Positions 25,544-34,467 of a stretch of DNA of 54,774 nt are shown in pieces (the stretch's first letter is position 1; the number at the start of each line of letters is the position of its first letter). The notes beneath the pieces are model-generated. The model did no database searches. It was not told the origin of the DNA and was given only the letters and a program-made list of their open reading frames with translations. Source of the stretch: Deltaproteobacteria bacterium (GTDB taxonomy: Bacteria > Desulfobacterota > DSM-4660 > Desulfatiglandales > Desulfatiglandaceae); NCBI GenBank assembly GCA_021737785.1, contig JAIPDI010000036.1, positions 1 to 54,774 on the forward strand, read 5' to 3'. A program made the translations under genes and the position numbers.

Positions 25544-26542
25544 ATGATTGCTGTGGAAAAGGCCGTTATCACCGATGTCACATTGAGGGAGTTCGGTCAG
25601 AATGTGCCGGGGACCCATCTGCATATATTTACACCCGAGATAAGGATCAAGATAGCGTCGGAGCTGGTGGATCTCGGCTTTCCCGGTCTGGAAGTCCTTT
25701 CCTGCATCCACCCCAAAATCGCCCCGGCCATGCATGAAGAGGCCCTCAAAAAGATCTCCTCGGATCTGGGGAGAGTCGACCGGGCCCATATCATCACCCT
25801 GGTCCCCAATCTCATTGGCTACAGGTCTTTTCTCCGCCTCGACCTGGGCCCGGACGGCTTCAATCACACCATGGGGATATTTTTTTCCGCGGTGGAGGCC
25901 CACAACCTGGCCAACCTGGGAAGATCCGTAACCGAGACGGTGGATGAGTACAAAACCATTCTGAAGGACGCCTCTTTGCGGCATATCCGGGTCGTGGCCT
26001 ACATCTCTGCTGCATTCGGATATATGGACTTGGAAAAAGCGATGTTCACTGGAGCGGACCTGAACGAGATAAGCCGGCACATGGACCTCCTTTTCGATCT
26101 GGGGGCCCGCACCGTAACCCTCTCGGACCTCCAGGGGGTGGCGGGAAATGATGAGACCGCACAGATCCTGGAAACACTCCTGGAACTGAGGAAAGGAAGA
26201 GACCGCCATCGCATCGGATACCACCCGCACCACATATCAGGGGCTCAGGCCCTGGCCAATTCCCGGATCGCCTTTGATCTGGGGATCCGGCGCTTCGACG
26301 CCTCCCTCGGGGGGACCGGGGGCTGCATCACCGGGGCCCCGGGAAATCAGCCCACCGAGGGGCTGATTCGTTTTTTCAATAGGTCAGGGATAAAGACCGG
26401 GATCGATGAAGAGGGCGTGACCGCCCTGGCTGAAAGGGTGAGGAGGGACCTCTTTGAAAGGATTCCCCTCCCTCGATCCCTCCCCCGCGACAACGGCGCC
26501 GGGGGGAAGGATCTGGAGAAAGTCTCTATTTCTTTTCTCTGA
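25544..26542 (+). CDS. HMG-CoA lyase-family enzyme (retains active-site Cys)
   Basis: A 332-aa TIM-barrel lyase/carboxyltransferase of the HMGL-like family. The barrel start reads DVTLREFGQN (R15, with Glu16 where HMG-CoA lyase has Asp). E50 in GFPGLEVLSC matches the second acidic residue. Metal-binding HxH is H227/H229 in GYHPHHISGAQALAN, and GTGGCITGAPGNQPTEGL holds the lid-loop C261 and Asn268. So most lyase residues remain, but RDGLQNE is replaced by REFGQN. The start is set at ATG 25544, six bases after GGAG; ATG 25532 is possible. It ends tail to tail with a second HMGL-like gene, overlapping by 17 bp. Substrate is unknown: a 3-hydroxy-3-methylglutaryl-type thioester is one possibility. 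Confidence 0.82.
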   Translation: MIAVEKAVITDVTLREFGQNVPGTHLHIFTPEIRIKIASELVDLGFPGLEVLSCIHPKIAPAMHEEALKKISSDLGRVDRAHIITLVPNLIGYRSFLRLDLGPDGFNHTMGIFFSAVEAHNLANLGRSVTETVDEYKTILKDASLRHIRVVAYISAAFGYMDLEKAMFTGADLNEISRHMDLLFDLGARTVTLSDLQGVAGNDETAQILETLLELRKGRDRHRIGYHPHHISGAQALANSRIAFDLGIRRFDASLGGTGGCITGAPGNQPTEGLIRFFNRSGIKTGIDEEGVTALAERVRRDLFERIPLPRSLPRDNGAGGKDLEKVSISFL

Positions 26543-27701
26543 CTTCCGGGGGCACCTCGGCCTGTTCGGGCCATCCCTCGGGGATGAGCTGACCCGGTTT
26601 CTCGCCCAGCCTTTCCTTGGCTATAGGGAGGCCGGGCCGCTTGAAATCCTCCCGCGGTGCCTTGGGGATCCGACCGTTCAGGATCGATTCCGAGCGGAGC
26701 CTCCTCCCGGCCGTTCGTTCCATCATCCGTCCGATCTCCAGGATCCGGTCGATGTTGATCCCGTCGATATCAATCCCCATCTCATCCAGCATGACGCACG
26801 TATCCTCAAGGGTGACCAGCCCCACCACATTTGGGTCCTTGTAATAATACGACCCTGTGCCCGGGACCGGGACCTTGCCCAGGAAGTTGGCGGGCTGACC
26901 GCCCATCCCGCCGATGGTGCCCTCAAAGATATCGACCCCGGCCTGGAGGGCCGCCAGGACATTGGCCAGACCCCATCCCCGGGTCACGTGAAAATGGGCG
27001 ATATGGAGGTCCGTATTGGGGAGTTCATCCAGTACCATGGAAAAATAGCGGTGCACCTGATTGGGCGGGGCAGAGCCGTCGTGATCCGCATGTTCGATAT
27101 CATCGGCCCCGATGCTGAGCCATCGCTTGGTAAATTCCAGGGCGTCCTCAAATCGGGTAGGCCCTGATATGGGGCTTCCCCAGATGGTGCTGACCGTGCC
27201 GCACATCTTGATACCGGCCGCCTTGCACTTCTTGATGCAGCGCTCGGCCTCTTTCCAGTAATCGGGAAGTGTGGTGCCGCTGTTGGCAAAATGGTGTTCT
27301 TCATCGGTGGATACCATCATCAGGACCCTGTCCGGGCCATAGCCCTTTTCCCTGAGCCGGATGGCCTGGTCCACGGCAGGTTCGCGAATGGTGACGCACG
27401 TCCATTCGATATCCTCATGGCTCAGCCCCTTCCTGGCCAGCCGCTTTTTAAATATGTCGTCGTGCACCCCCTTGAGGACCTCCTCGGCATCCTTGAACTG
27501 GGGCATGATCCTGGGGTTTCCCAGATTGGTCACCTCCATCCGTTTGACACCGGCAAAGGCCAGCTCCTGAAGATAGTATATCTTGGCCTCTGTGGGGATC
27601 CATTCCTCTTCATGCTGGAATCCGTCCCTGATGGTGATATCGCCCAGTCTCACCTTCCTGGGCATCCTCGAATTGACCTTAAACATATCATGCTCGCTCA
27701 T
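26526..27701 (-). CDS. HMG-CoA lyase-family enzyme lacking the lid-loop Cys
   Basis: A 391-aa HMGL-like TIM-barrel protein. GDITIRDGFQHEEEWIPTEA carries R25 and D26, and KRMEVTNLGNPRIMPQF carries E56. The HxH ligands are H236 and H238 in HFHVTRGWGLANVLAALQAG. The loop that in HMG-CoA lyases reads GLGGCPYA is GMGGQPANF here, so Gln269 replaces the active-site Cys. This argues against a classical HMG-CoA lyase and for a related aldolase or carboxyltransferase-type reaction. The C-terminal 90 residues extend past the usual end. AAGGAGG lies five bases before the ATG. It follows the gcdA-like gene by 87 bp and is likely the last gene of a crotonase-carboxyltransferase-lyase operon. Confidence 0.82.
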   Translation of the reverse strand: MSEHDMFKVNSRMPRKVRLGDITIRDGFQHEEEWIPTEAKIYYLQELAFAGVKRMEVTNLGNPRIMPQFKDAEEVLKGVHDDIFKKRLARKGLSHEDIEWTCVTIREPAVDQAIRLREKGYGPDRVLMMVSTDEEHHFANSGTTLPDYWKEAERCIKKCKAAGIKMCGTVSTIWGSPISGPTRFEDALEFTKRWLSIGADDIEHADHDGSAPPNQVHRYFSMVLDELPNTDLHIAHFHVTRGWGLANVLAALQAGVDIFEGTIGGMGGQPANFLGKVPVPGTGSYYYKDPNVVGLVTLEDTCVMLDEMGIDIDGINIDRILEIGRMMERTAGRRLRSESILNGRIPKAPREDFKRPGLPIAKERLGEKPGQLIPEGWPEQAEVPPEVREKK

Positions 27702-27788
27702 TGTCTCCTCCTTTTCCTCGAGCCGGTTTCCTATAGTGCCGCGCTCTACCTATCAAGTATCCAAGTGTCCAGAAACCAGTATCCATTA

Positions 27789-29528
27789 CTATCCCCTGAC
27801 GGATCTCGGCAGCAGCATCTGATGCTGAGGGCAGATGCGCTTCGGGTTCTGATAGCAGCACCTGGCAAATCCAACGAAATAGTCCCTTAACGCCGCCATC
27901 GGGGCAATCTCATCCACCAGCCCCGCCTTTGCGCAGTATATGGGCCTGGACTGATCATAATACTGCTTGGCCAGGGCGTTCATCTTCTCGATCACCGGAT
28001 CGAGGGGATGTCCGGCATCCTTTTCCTTGACCAGGCGCCTGGCAAAGGCCGCGGCCGCAGCGGTCTCCCCGTGCATCACATATATCTCCGTCGTGCCCAC
28101 ACCCAGGGTAAAGGCGTTGTTCCGGGTGGCCTGGGGCCCTCCCATGATGTAGTGGGCCGCAGCCGTTCCCTTTCTCAGGACAACGCACATCATCGGGACG
28201 TGGGAGCTTTCAATGGAGTAGATCAGGGACTGGCCCAGACCCAGAAGCTCTGCCTGCTCAGCGATATCGCCCACATCGATGCCGCTCGTATCCTGAAACC
28301 AGATGAGGGGGAGTTTGTCCCTGCCGCAGTACATGACCAGTTCATTCATCTTGATGAGGCCCTCGCGGTAGAGCTTGCCCCCGATGCCGAGGTATTTGCC
28401 CTCTGCATATTTTGGATAGCCCTTTCCCAGGAATCCCTGTCGGTTGGCAATGACGCCGATGGGAAAGCCGTCTATCTTGGCCAGGCCGCAATAGACCTCG
28501 GGACCGTAGTCCGGCCGGTATTCCATGTGTTCGCTGCCGTCAAAAAGCCTTGCCAGGACCTGTTCCGTGCTGTAGGTCCTTTTCTGATTATAAGGGACCA
28601 CAAAGTTAAGGTCCTCCGGCGAATACAACGGATCGGCCGGTTCGGCCACCCTGAAGGTGGCGGGATCATACAGGGGCATGCCGGCCATGCACTTTTTGAC
28701 CGCATCCAGCACCCCCTCTTCCGTATCAAAGACCTCTCTCATGAACCCGGTCTTGTTGTGGTGGATTCCAACGCCGCCGGGCGGGACCTCTTTGAACTGC
28801 CGGGTCGCCTCGATCAGGGTCTCGGCGCCTTCCAGGTCAAAATGCCCCTTTGGGGACATGCCGCTGACAATGCCGCCGCCGCCCACGGCCATATTGGACT
28901 TTTCGTGGGCAAAGATGATGGCCGGGCTGATGGCATGATAGCCGCCGCCTGCCGGATTGGTGCCGAACATGCCGACGATCACCGGGATCCCCTTTTCCGC
29001 CAGTTCGGCATGCCTGAAAAAGGTCCTCCCTCCGGATCGCCGGCCCGCATATACCTTCTCCTGTTCGGTCAATTTGACGCCGCTGCAGTTGAGCACCCAG
29101 ACCAAGGGGATGTTGAGTTGTTCGGCCATATCCTGGGCCCGGAACACATGTTCCCGCTGCCCGGGGATCCACGCCCCGGCCAGGACCTTGTTGTCGGACG
29201 CAATAATCACCGCGTATCGGCCGGATATCCTGCCCAATCCGGTCCAGACGCCGGTGCTTCCCTCCTGGTTGAACTCGGGATCGTAGAGACTGTTCAAGGG
29301 GAGAAAGGACCCCGGGTCCACCAGAAGACCGATCCGTTCCCAGGCCGCTTTTTCGCCCCTTTTATAGATCTTTTCCAGGGGGATCCCGGCCTGTTTTCTC
29401 TTCTCCACGGCCTCGGCGATCTCCATATCCACCCCGGCTATCTCACGGGCGTTTTCCCGGTTCTGTTCACGATCTTTTTCGTTGATCGGCTTTCCGATGG
29501 GCGTCATCTTTTCAAAATAGTCTTTCAT
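27789..29528 (-). CDS. GcdA-like acyl-CoA carboxyltransferase (glutaconyl-CoA decarboxylase alpha type)
   Basis: A 579-aa tandem crotonase-fold carboxyltransferase that aligns along its length with the alpha subunit of Na+-pumping glutaconyl-CoA decarboxylase as I remember the Acidaminococcus protein. Shared stretches include ASDNKVLAGAWIPGQ, WVLNCSGVKLTEQEKVY, GMFGTNPAGGGYHAISP, ANRQGFLGKGYPKYAEG and LPLIWFQDTSGIDVG. The subunit moves CO2 from an acyl-CoA to a biotin carrier protein. No biotin carrier and no membrane beta subunit are encoded here, so partners must be elsewhere or it is a soluble carboxylase subunit. It starts 1 bp after the crotonase stop, indicating coupling. The substrate could be glutaconyl-CoA or another dicarboxyl-CoA. 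Confidence 0.87.
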   Translation of the reverse strand: MKDYFEKMTPIGKPINEKDREQNRENAREIAGVDMEIAEAVEKRKQAGIPLEKIYKRGEKAAWERIGLLVDPGSFLPLNSLYDPEFNQEGSTGVWTGLGRISGRYAVIIASDNKVLAGAWIPGQREHVFRAQDMAEQLNIPLVWVLNCSGVKLTEQEKVYAGRRSGGRTFFRHAELAEKGIPVIVGMFGTNPAGGGYHAISPAIIFAHEKSNMAVGGGGIVSGMSPKGHFDLEGAETLIEATRQFKEVPPGGVGIHHNKTGFMREVFDTEEGVLDAVKKCMAGMPLYDPATFRVAEPADPLYSPEDLNFVVPYNQKRTYSTEQVLARLFDGSEHMEYRPDYGPEVYCGLAKIDGFPIGVIANRQGFLGKGYPKYAEGKYLGIGGKLYREGLIKMNELVMYCGRDKLPLIWFQDTSGIDVGDIAEQAELLGLGQSLIYSIESSHVPMMCVVLRKGTAAAHYIMGGPQATRNNAFTLGVGTTEIYVMHGETAAAAAFARRLVKEKDAGHPLDPVIEKMNALAKQYYDQSRPIYCAKAGLVDEIAPMAALRDYFVGFARCCYQNPKRICPQHQMLLPRSVRG

Positions 29529-29529
29529 G

Positions 29530-30741
29530 TCAGTCTGCCTCCCTGTAATCTGCGACGGTTTGCTCCAGTGTGGCGATCAGACCTGCACGGAACCGGGGAT
29601 TGCGGTACAGCCCGGCATCCGCCTTCATCTCCTTTTCCACAAAGAGATGCTCATCAAATCCAGATGGATCATACGCTTTTAGAAGTCTGGTCAGGGCCTC
29701 TATGGACTGGGGGGCCAGGGGCCTTCCCAGTCGCTTGATCTCATCGTTCACCGCTCTCAAGGATTTCCCCCGGAGATGGGCGTAATTTTCAGGGGCTTTT
29801 CTCCTGGCGACCTCTCGGGAGACCTCCTCCCGGGTGGCCAGGACCCCTCTTTCATCCTCACTTATCACGGGGATGGCGTCTTCCGGACAGGTCGCCATAT
29901 CCAGGGCCTTGGGGAGAAGAAGGAGTCCTGTTTCATCGTTATGGGTCTCCAGGGCCGCCAGATAATGGGCCTTGTCCGCATCGGGATCAGCGGTCTTTCC
30001 CCTCCTGGGAAATGGAAAGGGGATATGGACGATCTCATTATAGATCCCGATGGCCTTGAGTTCATCGGCCTTTACCTCTCGGGAGGTCATGGCCATACAG
30101 ACCGCATTGACCGGACCCGCCTTGATCAGGGTTCGGGCGATCCCTGCCCAGCCCGGTATCAACCCGATCATGGCCTCGCTGAAACACATGCCGCTCCTGG
30201 AATCGCCCACCAGATAATCGGCCATAAGGGGGATCTCCGCGGATCCGCCGAACCGTGTTCCACCTCCACACACGGCCACCACCCGCATGTCCCGGGCAAT
30301 CTTCCGGATAGTTCCGTGAAGGGAAATTCCTTTTTTCAACCTATTGTCGGCCCACTCGAAAAGCCGGTCGATATCTTCTGCAGATGCGCCGGCGGATGCC
30401 TTCTCCTCCTTGGCCCTGAGCGTGGTCTCCAGCCGGTCAAGGCTTTCCTTGAGATCCCCCCCCGCATGCACGGGATCGTTGGCGCCGTAAAGGATCAGGA
30501 AACTGAGATCGTCTCCCTGTTCATAGACTTTTCCCAACCCCTCGAGATAGGCATCCAGACCGGGGTTTCCCACCTGATGCACCGGGGGATTACAGTAACA
30601 GAGGATGGCGCCGGTCTTTCCATTGAAAGACACCCTGTCGATGGCAAGATATGCTTTTTTCTCCGACCATTCATAGATCGGCCCCAGATTTTTGCACCCC
30701 GCTATGGTGTCGGACCGAACCACTCGTACGGGTCCTTTCAT
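29530..30741 (-). CDS. enoyl-CoA hydratase/isomerase-family protein with C-terminal extension
   Basis: A 403-aa crotonase-superfamily enzyme. The oxyanion-hole region is NDPVHAGGDLKESL (about residues 106-119), and the second is GGGTRFGGSAEIPLMADYLV followed by FSEAMIGLIPGWAGIARTL, placing acidic residues where hydratases have their catalytic pair. The last 150 or so residues exceed a normal 260-aa hydratase and include an acidic/basic helical tail. It is not the BamA ring hydrolase, whose motifs differ. AAGGAGG six bases before ATG 30741 fixes the start; the frame stays open 109 codons further upstream but without coding character. It is the first gene of the minus-strand acyl-CoA operon and faces a divergent acyl-CoA dehydrogenase. 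Confidence 0.82.
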   Translation of the reverse strand: MKGPVRVVRSDTIAGCKNLGPIYEWSEKKAYLAIDRVSFNGKTGAILCYCNPPVHQVGNPGLDAYLEGLGKVYEQGDDLSFLILYGANDPVHAGGDLKESLDRLETTLRAKEEKASAGASAEDIDRLFEWADNRLKKGISLHGTIRKIARDMRVVAVCGGGTRFGGSAEIPLMADYLVGDSRSGMCFSEAMIGLIPGWAGIARTLIKAGPVNAVCMAMTSREVKADELKAIGIYNEIVHIPFPFPRRGKTADPDADKAHYLAALETHNDETGLLLLPKALDMATCPEDAIPVISEDERGVLATREEVSREVARRKAPENYAHLRGKSLRAVNDEIKRLGRPLAPQSIEALTRLLKAYDPSGFDEHLFVEKEMKADAGLYRNPRFRAGLIATLEQTVADYREAD

Positions 30742-30784
30742 GATACGCCTCCTTACGGTGTGAAGTTGGTGGATAAATGACAAT

Positions 30785-30813
30785 TTAATATAATAAAAAG
30801 CATACCGAATCAA
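30785..30813 (-). promoter_or_regulatory. candidate sigma70 promoter for the crotonase-gcdA-lyase operon
   Basis: On the minus strand TTGATT and TATTAA are separated by exactly 17 bp, about 44 bp before the crotonase start codon. It sits back to back with the plus-strand promoter at 30859-30887, so a regulator bound between could control both directions. Confidence 0.55.
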
Positions 30814-30858
30814 GCAATTCCGACAACCGGGGATATTCGGCACCGGCCGCTTTTCTAA

Positions 30859-30887
30859 TTGACAAAGTGTAAATGCACGCCTATAAA
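30859..30887 (+). promoter_or_regulatory. near-consensus sigma70 promoter for the acyl-CoA dehydrogenase gene
   Basis: TTGACA and TATAAA are separated by 17 bp, close to perfect consensus. It lies about 195 bp upstream of the dehydrogenase start, leaving a long leader. A 25-codon frame with GGAGGAG nearby starts at ATG 30899 and ends at 30976 in this leader; it could be a leader peptide or chance. Confidence 0.65.
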
Positions 30888-31082
30888 CTGGGTGGTTTAT
30901 GGAGGAGAAAACATTGCGGGGACGAGGGATTAAGGGCCTGAGAACGTGCTTTTTGGACGAAGAAACGGTTGAATGAGACAGGTGAACCCTATGAAGGAAT
31001 CTTGCGGATGGAATCAAAATAGCTGTTTTTACCCTGAATTCCTGAATTCGCGATTCCTCAATTGTCAATTGAAGGAGTGATT

Positions 31083-32234
31083 ATGGACTTCAGCCTTTCG
31101 ATGGAACAGGAAATTCTGCGCAATTCAGTCCGTGACTTTGCCGAAAAGGAGATCAAACCGGTTGCAAGGGAGCTGGATGAAAAAGAGGAGTTTTCCTATG
31201 ACACCATGCGGAAAATGGCTGATCTGGGCCTTTTCGGGATGTTTGTCCCGGAAAAATACGGCGGCCAGGGGATGGATTACGTCTCTTACATCATCGCCAC
31301 CGAAGAGATCGCCAGGGTGGACGGCTCCCATGCGGCGACGGTGGCCGCGGGCAATTCCTTGGGGATCGGGCCCCTCTACTACTTTGGGAATGAGGAACAA
31401 AAGGAAAAATATCTGCCCGCATTGTGCAGCGGGGAGGCCCTTTGGGGGTTTGGTCTTACCGAACCCAACGCAGGTTCCGATGCCGGCAATTCCAAGACCA
31501 CGGGGGCCTTGGACGGCAATGAGTGGGTGGTTAACGGAAGCAAGATCTTCATCACCAATGCCTCCACCAGGATCACATCGGGGGTGACGGCCCTGTGCCG
31601 CACCGGGACCCGTGAAGACGGCCGGCCCGAGCTTTCGTGCATACTTGTGGAATCGGGGACCCCCGGGTTCGAGGCCAGGGAGATGCATGGCAAGCTGATG
31701 TGGCGCGCGTCCAATACCAGTGAACTCTATTTTGACGATTGCCGCGTCCCCCAGGAAAATCTCCTGGGTCCAAGAGGTCATGGATTTTACCAGATGTTGC
31801 AGACATTGGACGGGGGACGCCTCTCCATCGGCGCCATGGGTCTGGGGGGGGCACAGGGGTGCCTTGATCTCTCCCTGAAATACAGCAAGGAACGGGAACA
31901 GTTCGGCAAACCGATATCCAACTTCCAGGTGAATGCATTCAAACTGGCCGACATGGCCCTCGAGATCGAATGCGCCCGGCTCATCCTCTATAAGGCCTGC
32001 TGGCTGAGAGACAATAAAAAGCCCTTTTCCAAAGAAGCGGCCATGGCCAAGCTCCACTGTTCCGAGGTCATGTATCGATGCGCCAACCATGCTGTCCAAC
32101 TCCACGGCGGTTATGGATTGATGAAAGAATATGACGTGGAACGATTCTACCGGGACCAGAAGCTCCTGGAGATCGGAGAAGGGACCTCCGAGGTGCAGCG
32201 GATCGTCATCTCCAGGCTTATCGGCGCATTATAA
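31083..32234 (+). CDS. acyl-CoA dehydrogenase
   Basis: A 383-aa FAD flavoprotein that introduces an alpha-beta double bond into an acyl-CoA and passes electrons to ETF. It has the usual three domains: an N-terminal helical bundle (MDFSLSMEQEILRNSVRDFA), the middle beta domain with FGLTEPNAGSDAGNS (about residues 125-139) and ITNAS, and a C-terminal bundle with YSKEREQFGKPISNFQ. The catalytic base is Glu in LLEIGEGTSEVQR near residue 366, as in butyryl- and medium-chain enzymes. GAAGGAG precedes ATG 31083. It is transcribed away from the crotonase operon and probably supplies its enoyl-CoA. Chain length cannot be told. Confidence 0.93.
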   Translation: MDFSLSMEQEILRNSVRDFAEKEIKPVARELDEKEEFSYDTMRKMADLGLFGMFVPEKYGGQGMDYVSYIIATEEIARVDGSHAATVAAGNSLGIGPLYYFGNEEQKEKYLPALCSGEALWGFGLTEPNAGSDAGNSKTTGALDGNEWVVNGSKIFITNASTRITSGVTALCRTGTREDGRPELSCILVESGTPGFEAREMHGKLMWRASNTSELYFDDCRVPQENLLGPRGHGFYQMLQTLDGGRLSIGAMGLGGAQGCLDLSLKYSKEREQFGKPISNFQVNAFKLADMALEIECARLILYKACWLRDNKKPFSKEAAMAKLHCSEVMYRCANHAVQLHGGYGLMKEYDVERFYRDQKLLEIGEGTSEVQRIVISRLIGAL

Positions 32235-32572
32235 CCTCTGAATCCCGGATTGGAGGGCATCACTGCCCCGCATGACCCAAACGTGATTGAATGACGGATC
32301 CGTATCCGAAATCCCGTATCCACTAAAGCGGATACCCGCAATCAATCCCGCGGCGGGACTCACACAAAGACACAAAGCACACAAAGGATTTTTTTTGAAA
32401 ATAAACGGGAACATGCCCTTTTCTCCGTGTTCTTTGTGGCTCCGTGTGAGTCTATAAAATAAGGCGTACTGAGATACAAACAGATTTTCTTGTTTTTTGT
32501 TACAGGGTTATTGGAAATAAGGTACTAACCGGTCTCCAGTCTCCAGCATCCAGTATCCAGCACCCGATTTTC
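32235..32572. other. repeat-bearing intergenic region
   Basis: About 340 bp between the acyl-CoA dehydrogenase and the ABC exporter, without a gene. It contains the inverted CACAAAG-type repeat (separate entry) and short CAGTATCCAG-like tracts just before the exporter. No clear promoter consensus is visible. Confidence 0.55.
32357..32452. repeat. inverted copy of the CACAGAG/CACAAAG dispersed repeat
   Basis: Left arm GACTCACACAAAGACACAAA and right arm (ending CTCCGTGTGAGTC) are imperfect inverted repeats around an A/T-rich centre; the outermost GACTCACAC (32357-32365) and GTGTGAGTC (32444-32452) match exactly. Each arm resembles the core of the repeats at 5844 and 6067, so this is a head-to-head pair of the same element. 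Confidence 0.7.
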
Positions 32573-34435
32573 ATGATAGATCTTATCTTAGGTAAAGAGA
32601 TTGCCGCCTATGTCCGGCGTCATCGGGGGATGGTCATCTGCGCAGTGGTGCTGATGGCCATATCCTCAGTGTTCGTGGTGGTTCCCGCCTACCTTCTGCA
32701 GCCCTTTGTCGATGAAGGGATGAAGACAGGATCGGCACCCGTGGCCTGGAAAATTCCCTGGATCCAGTTGGAAGCCGGATCATGGTTCTCCTTTAAAAAG
32801 ACGGAACTGACCATTGTGGAGGGGATCACCCCGAATCGTCTCCTCGTACTCCTCACGCTGGTGGCCTTTGTCTCGGTGTTCATCAAATCCATCACCACCT
32901 ATCTGGGCGGCCTCTCGGCTGCGGCATTTTCCAACCGGGCGGTCAAGTCCCTCAGGATAGACCTCTTCGCCCAGTTTATCTCCCTTTCGCCGGGGTTCTA
33001 TCACAAAAGAAAAGCAGGGGAGTTGATTGCCAGGTCCACGGCGGATCTCGCCGTATTGCAGGGGCTGATCGCCGAGGTGCTCCTGGGCCTGATCGAGTAC
33101 CCGCTCTCGGCCCTGGTGTTCCTGATCTATCTCTTCGTGATGAACCTCAAACTGACCTTGCTGGTCTTTTTTGTGGTACCCCTGATCGCCCTCCTGGTCA
33201 GGATCTTCGGGAAGAAGGTCAAGAAACATTCCTTCAGGGTCCAGGAGGCCACTGCAGAGGTCACGTCCGCCTATCATGAAACCCTCCTCTGCATCAAACT
33301 GGTGCATGGGTTTTTTATGGGGAAGAGGGAGGTTAAGCGGTTCAGTGCGCTTGCCGAAAACCTCTACCATCGGATCATGCACTGGAACCGATGGCAGTTG
33401 GGCCTCGGTCCGATGATGGATTCTGTTGTCTTTCTGGTCATGCCCGGGGTATTGATCGTAGGAAAGGTCTATTTTCATCACAGTCTCGGTGAACTCATGG
33501 CAATGGCCTATGCCTTTTCACGGGTCTACAGACCGGTCAAGCGCTTGGCCCTGGTGAACAATCAGATCAAGACTCTTCAGGGGGCCACCCAGCGGGTCTT
33601 CGGGATTATGGGAACCGTCTCCGACATTCGGGACCTTCCCGGAGCCGCACCGCTCCCGCGCCACAGGGAAACCATCGCATTTGACAAGGTGAGTTTCGGC
33701 TATTCTCCCGGCGACCCGGTGCTCAAGGATGTCTCCTTCTGCCTCAGGCAGGGGGAGATGGTGGCCTTTGTAGGATCCACCGGGGCAGGCAAGAGCACGC
33801 TCCTCTCTCTCATCCCCCGTTTTTACGACGTCACCGAGGGAAAGATTTCCATCGATGGGATGGATATCCGGTATGTCACCCTGAAATCCCTGCGCCGGCA
33901 GATAGGCGTTGTGAACCAGGAGATCCTCCTTTTTAATGAAACCATCCAGTATAACATCGGCTACGGGGATCCGGAAAAAGGGATGGAGGCGATCATCGCC
34001 GCGGCAAAGGCCGCCCATGCCCACGACTTCATTATGGCCCAACCCGATGGGTATCAGACCATGGTGGGGGACCAGGGAAGCCTTCTCTCAGGCGGTCAAA
34101 GACAGCGGATCGCCATTGCAAGGGCCATACTGATCGACCCGGCCGTGCTGATGCTGGACGAGGCGGCCTCGGCCCTCGACGCAGAGAGCGAAGGGCGGGT
34201 ACAAAAGGCCATCGAAGGATTGAAAGGGACCCGGACGATTGTGATCGTTGCCCACCGCCTGAGCACCATCATGCGGGCAGACCGTATCTTCGTTTTGGAG
34301 GCGGGCAGGATCGTGGAATCGGGGACCCTCCAAGAGCTTTTGAAATTGAATGGAAGGTTCAGACAGCTTCATGACATGCAGTTCGGCAAAGAGCATGGAG
34401 CGCGGAGCGCTGAGGGGATGGCCCCTAGCGCATAG
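32573..34435 (+). CDS. MsbA-like ABC exporter (fused membrane and ATPase domains)
   Basis: A 620-aa type IV ABC half-transporter that works as a homodimer. Residues about 1-330 form the six-helix export domain, including a periplasmic loop near 50-85 that is longer than in E. coli MsbA. The ATPase has Walker A VGSTGAGKSTLL (about 402-413), the Q-loop NQEILLFNETIQYNI, the signature LLSGGQRQRIAIARA, Walker B VLMLDEAASALD and the H-loop IVAHRLSTI. MsbA-type exporters flip lipid A-core or other lipids across the inner membrane. It lies upstream of an HU-family gene and aroQ, not next to lipid A genes, so the lipid A role is only the default inference. Confidence 0.88.
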   Translation: MIDLILGKEIAAYVRRHRGMVICAVVLMAISSVFVVVPAYLLQPFVDEGMKTGSAPVAWKIPWIQLEAGSWFSFKKTELTIVEGITPNRLLVLLTLVAFVSVFIKSITTYLGGLSAAAFSNRAVKSLRIDLFAQFISLSPGFYHKRKAGELIARSTADLAVLQGLIAEVLLGLIEYPLSALVFLIYLFVMNLKLTLLVFFVVPLIALLVRIFGKKVKKHSFRVQEATAEVTSAYHETLLCIKLVHGFFMGKREVKRFSALAENLYHRIMHWNRWQLGLGPMMDSVVFLVMPGVLIVGKVYFHHSLGELMAMAYAFSRVYRPVKRLALVNNQIKTLQGATQRVFGIMGTVSDIRDLPGAAPLPRHRETIAFDKVSFGYSPGDPVLKDVSFCLRQGEMVAFVGSTGAGKSTLLSLIPRFYDVTEGKISIDGMDIRYVTLKSLRRQIGVVNQEILLFNETIQYNIGYGDPEKGMEAIIAAAKAAHAHDFIMAQPDGYQTMVGDQGSLLSGGQRQRIAIARAILIDPAVLMLDEAASALDAESEGRVQKAIEGLKGTRTIVIVAHRLSTIMRADRIFVLEAGRIVESGTLQELLKLNGRFRQLHDMQFGKEHGARSAEGMAPSA

Positions 34436-34467
34436 GGCATAGGCAAAAAAAGGGGGGGCACCGCGTC

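Noticed and set aside
28008-29738. Plus-strand frame of about 576 codons
   Set aside because: It mirrors the GcdA-like gene on the other strand; the minus-strand protein has clear family motifs.
29530-30741. Crotonase-family gene as the ring-cleaving hydrolase BamA of anaerobic benzoate degradation
   Set aside because: Its motifs and C-terminal extension do not resemble the BamA sequence as I remember it, and no other benzoyl-CoA pathway gene is present.
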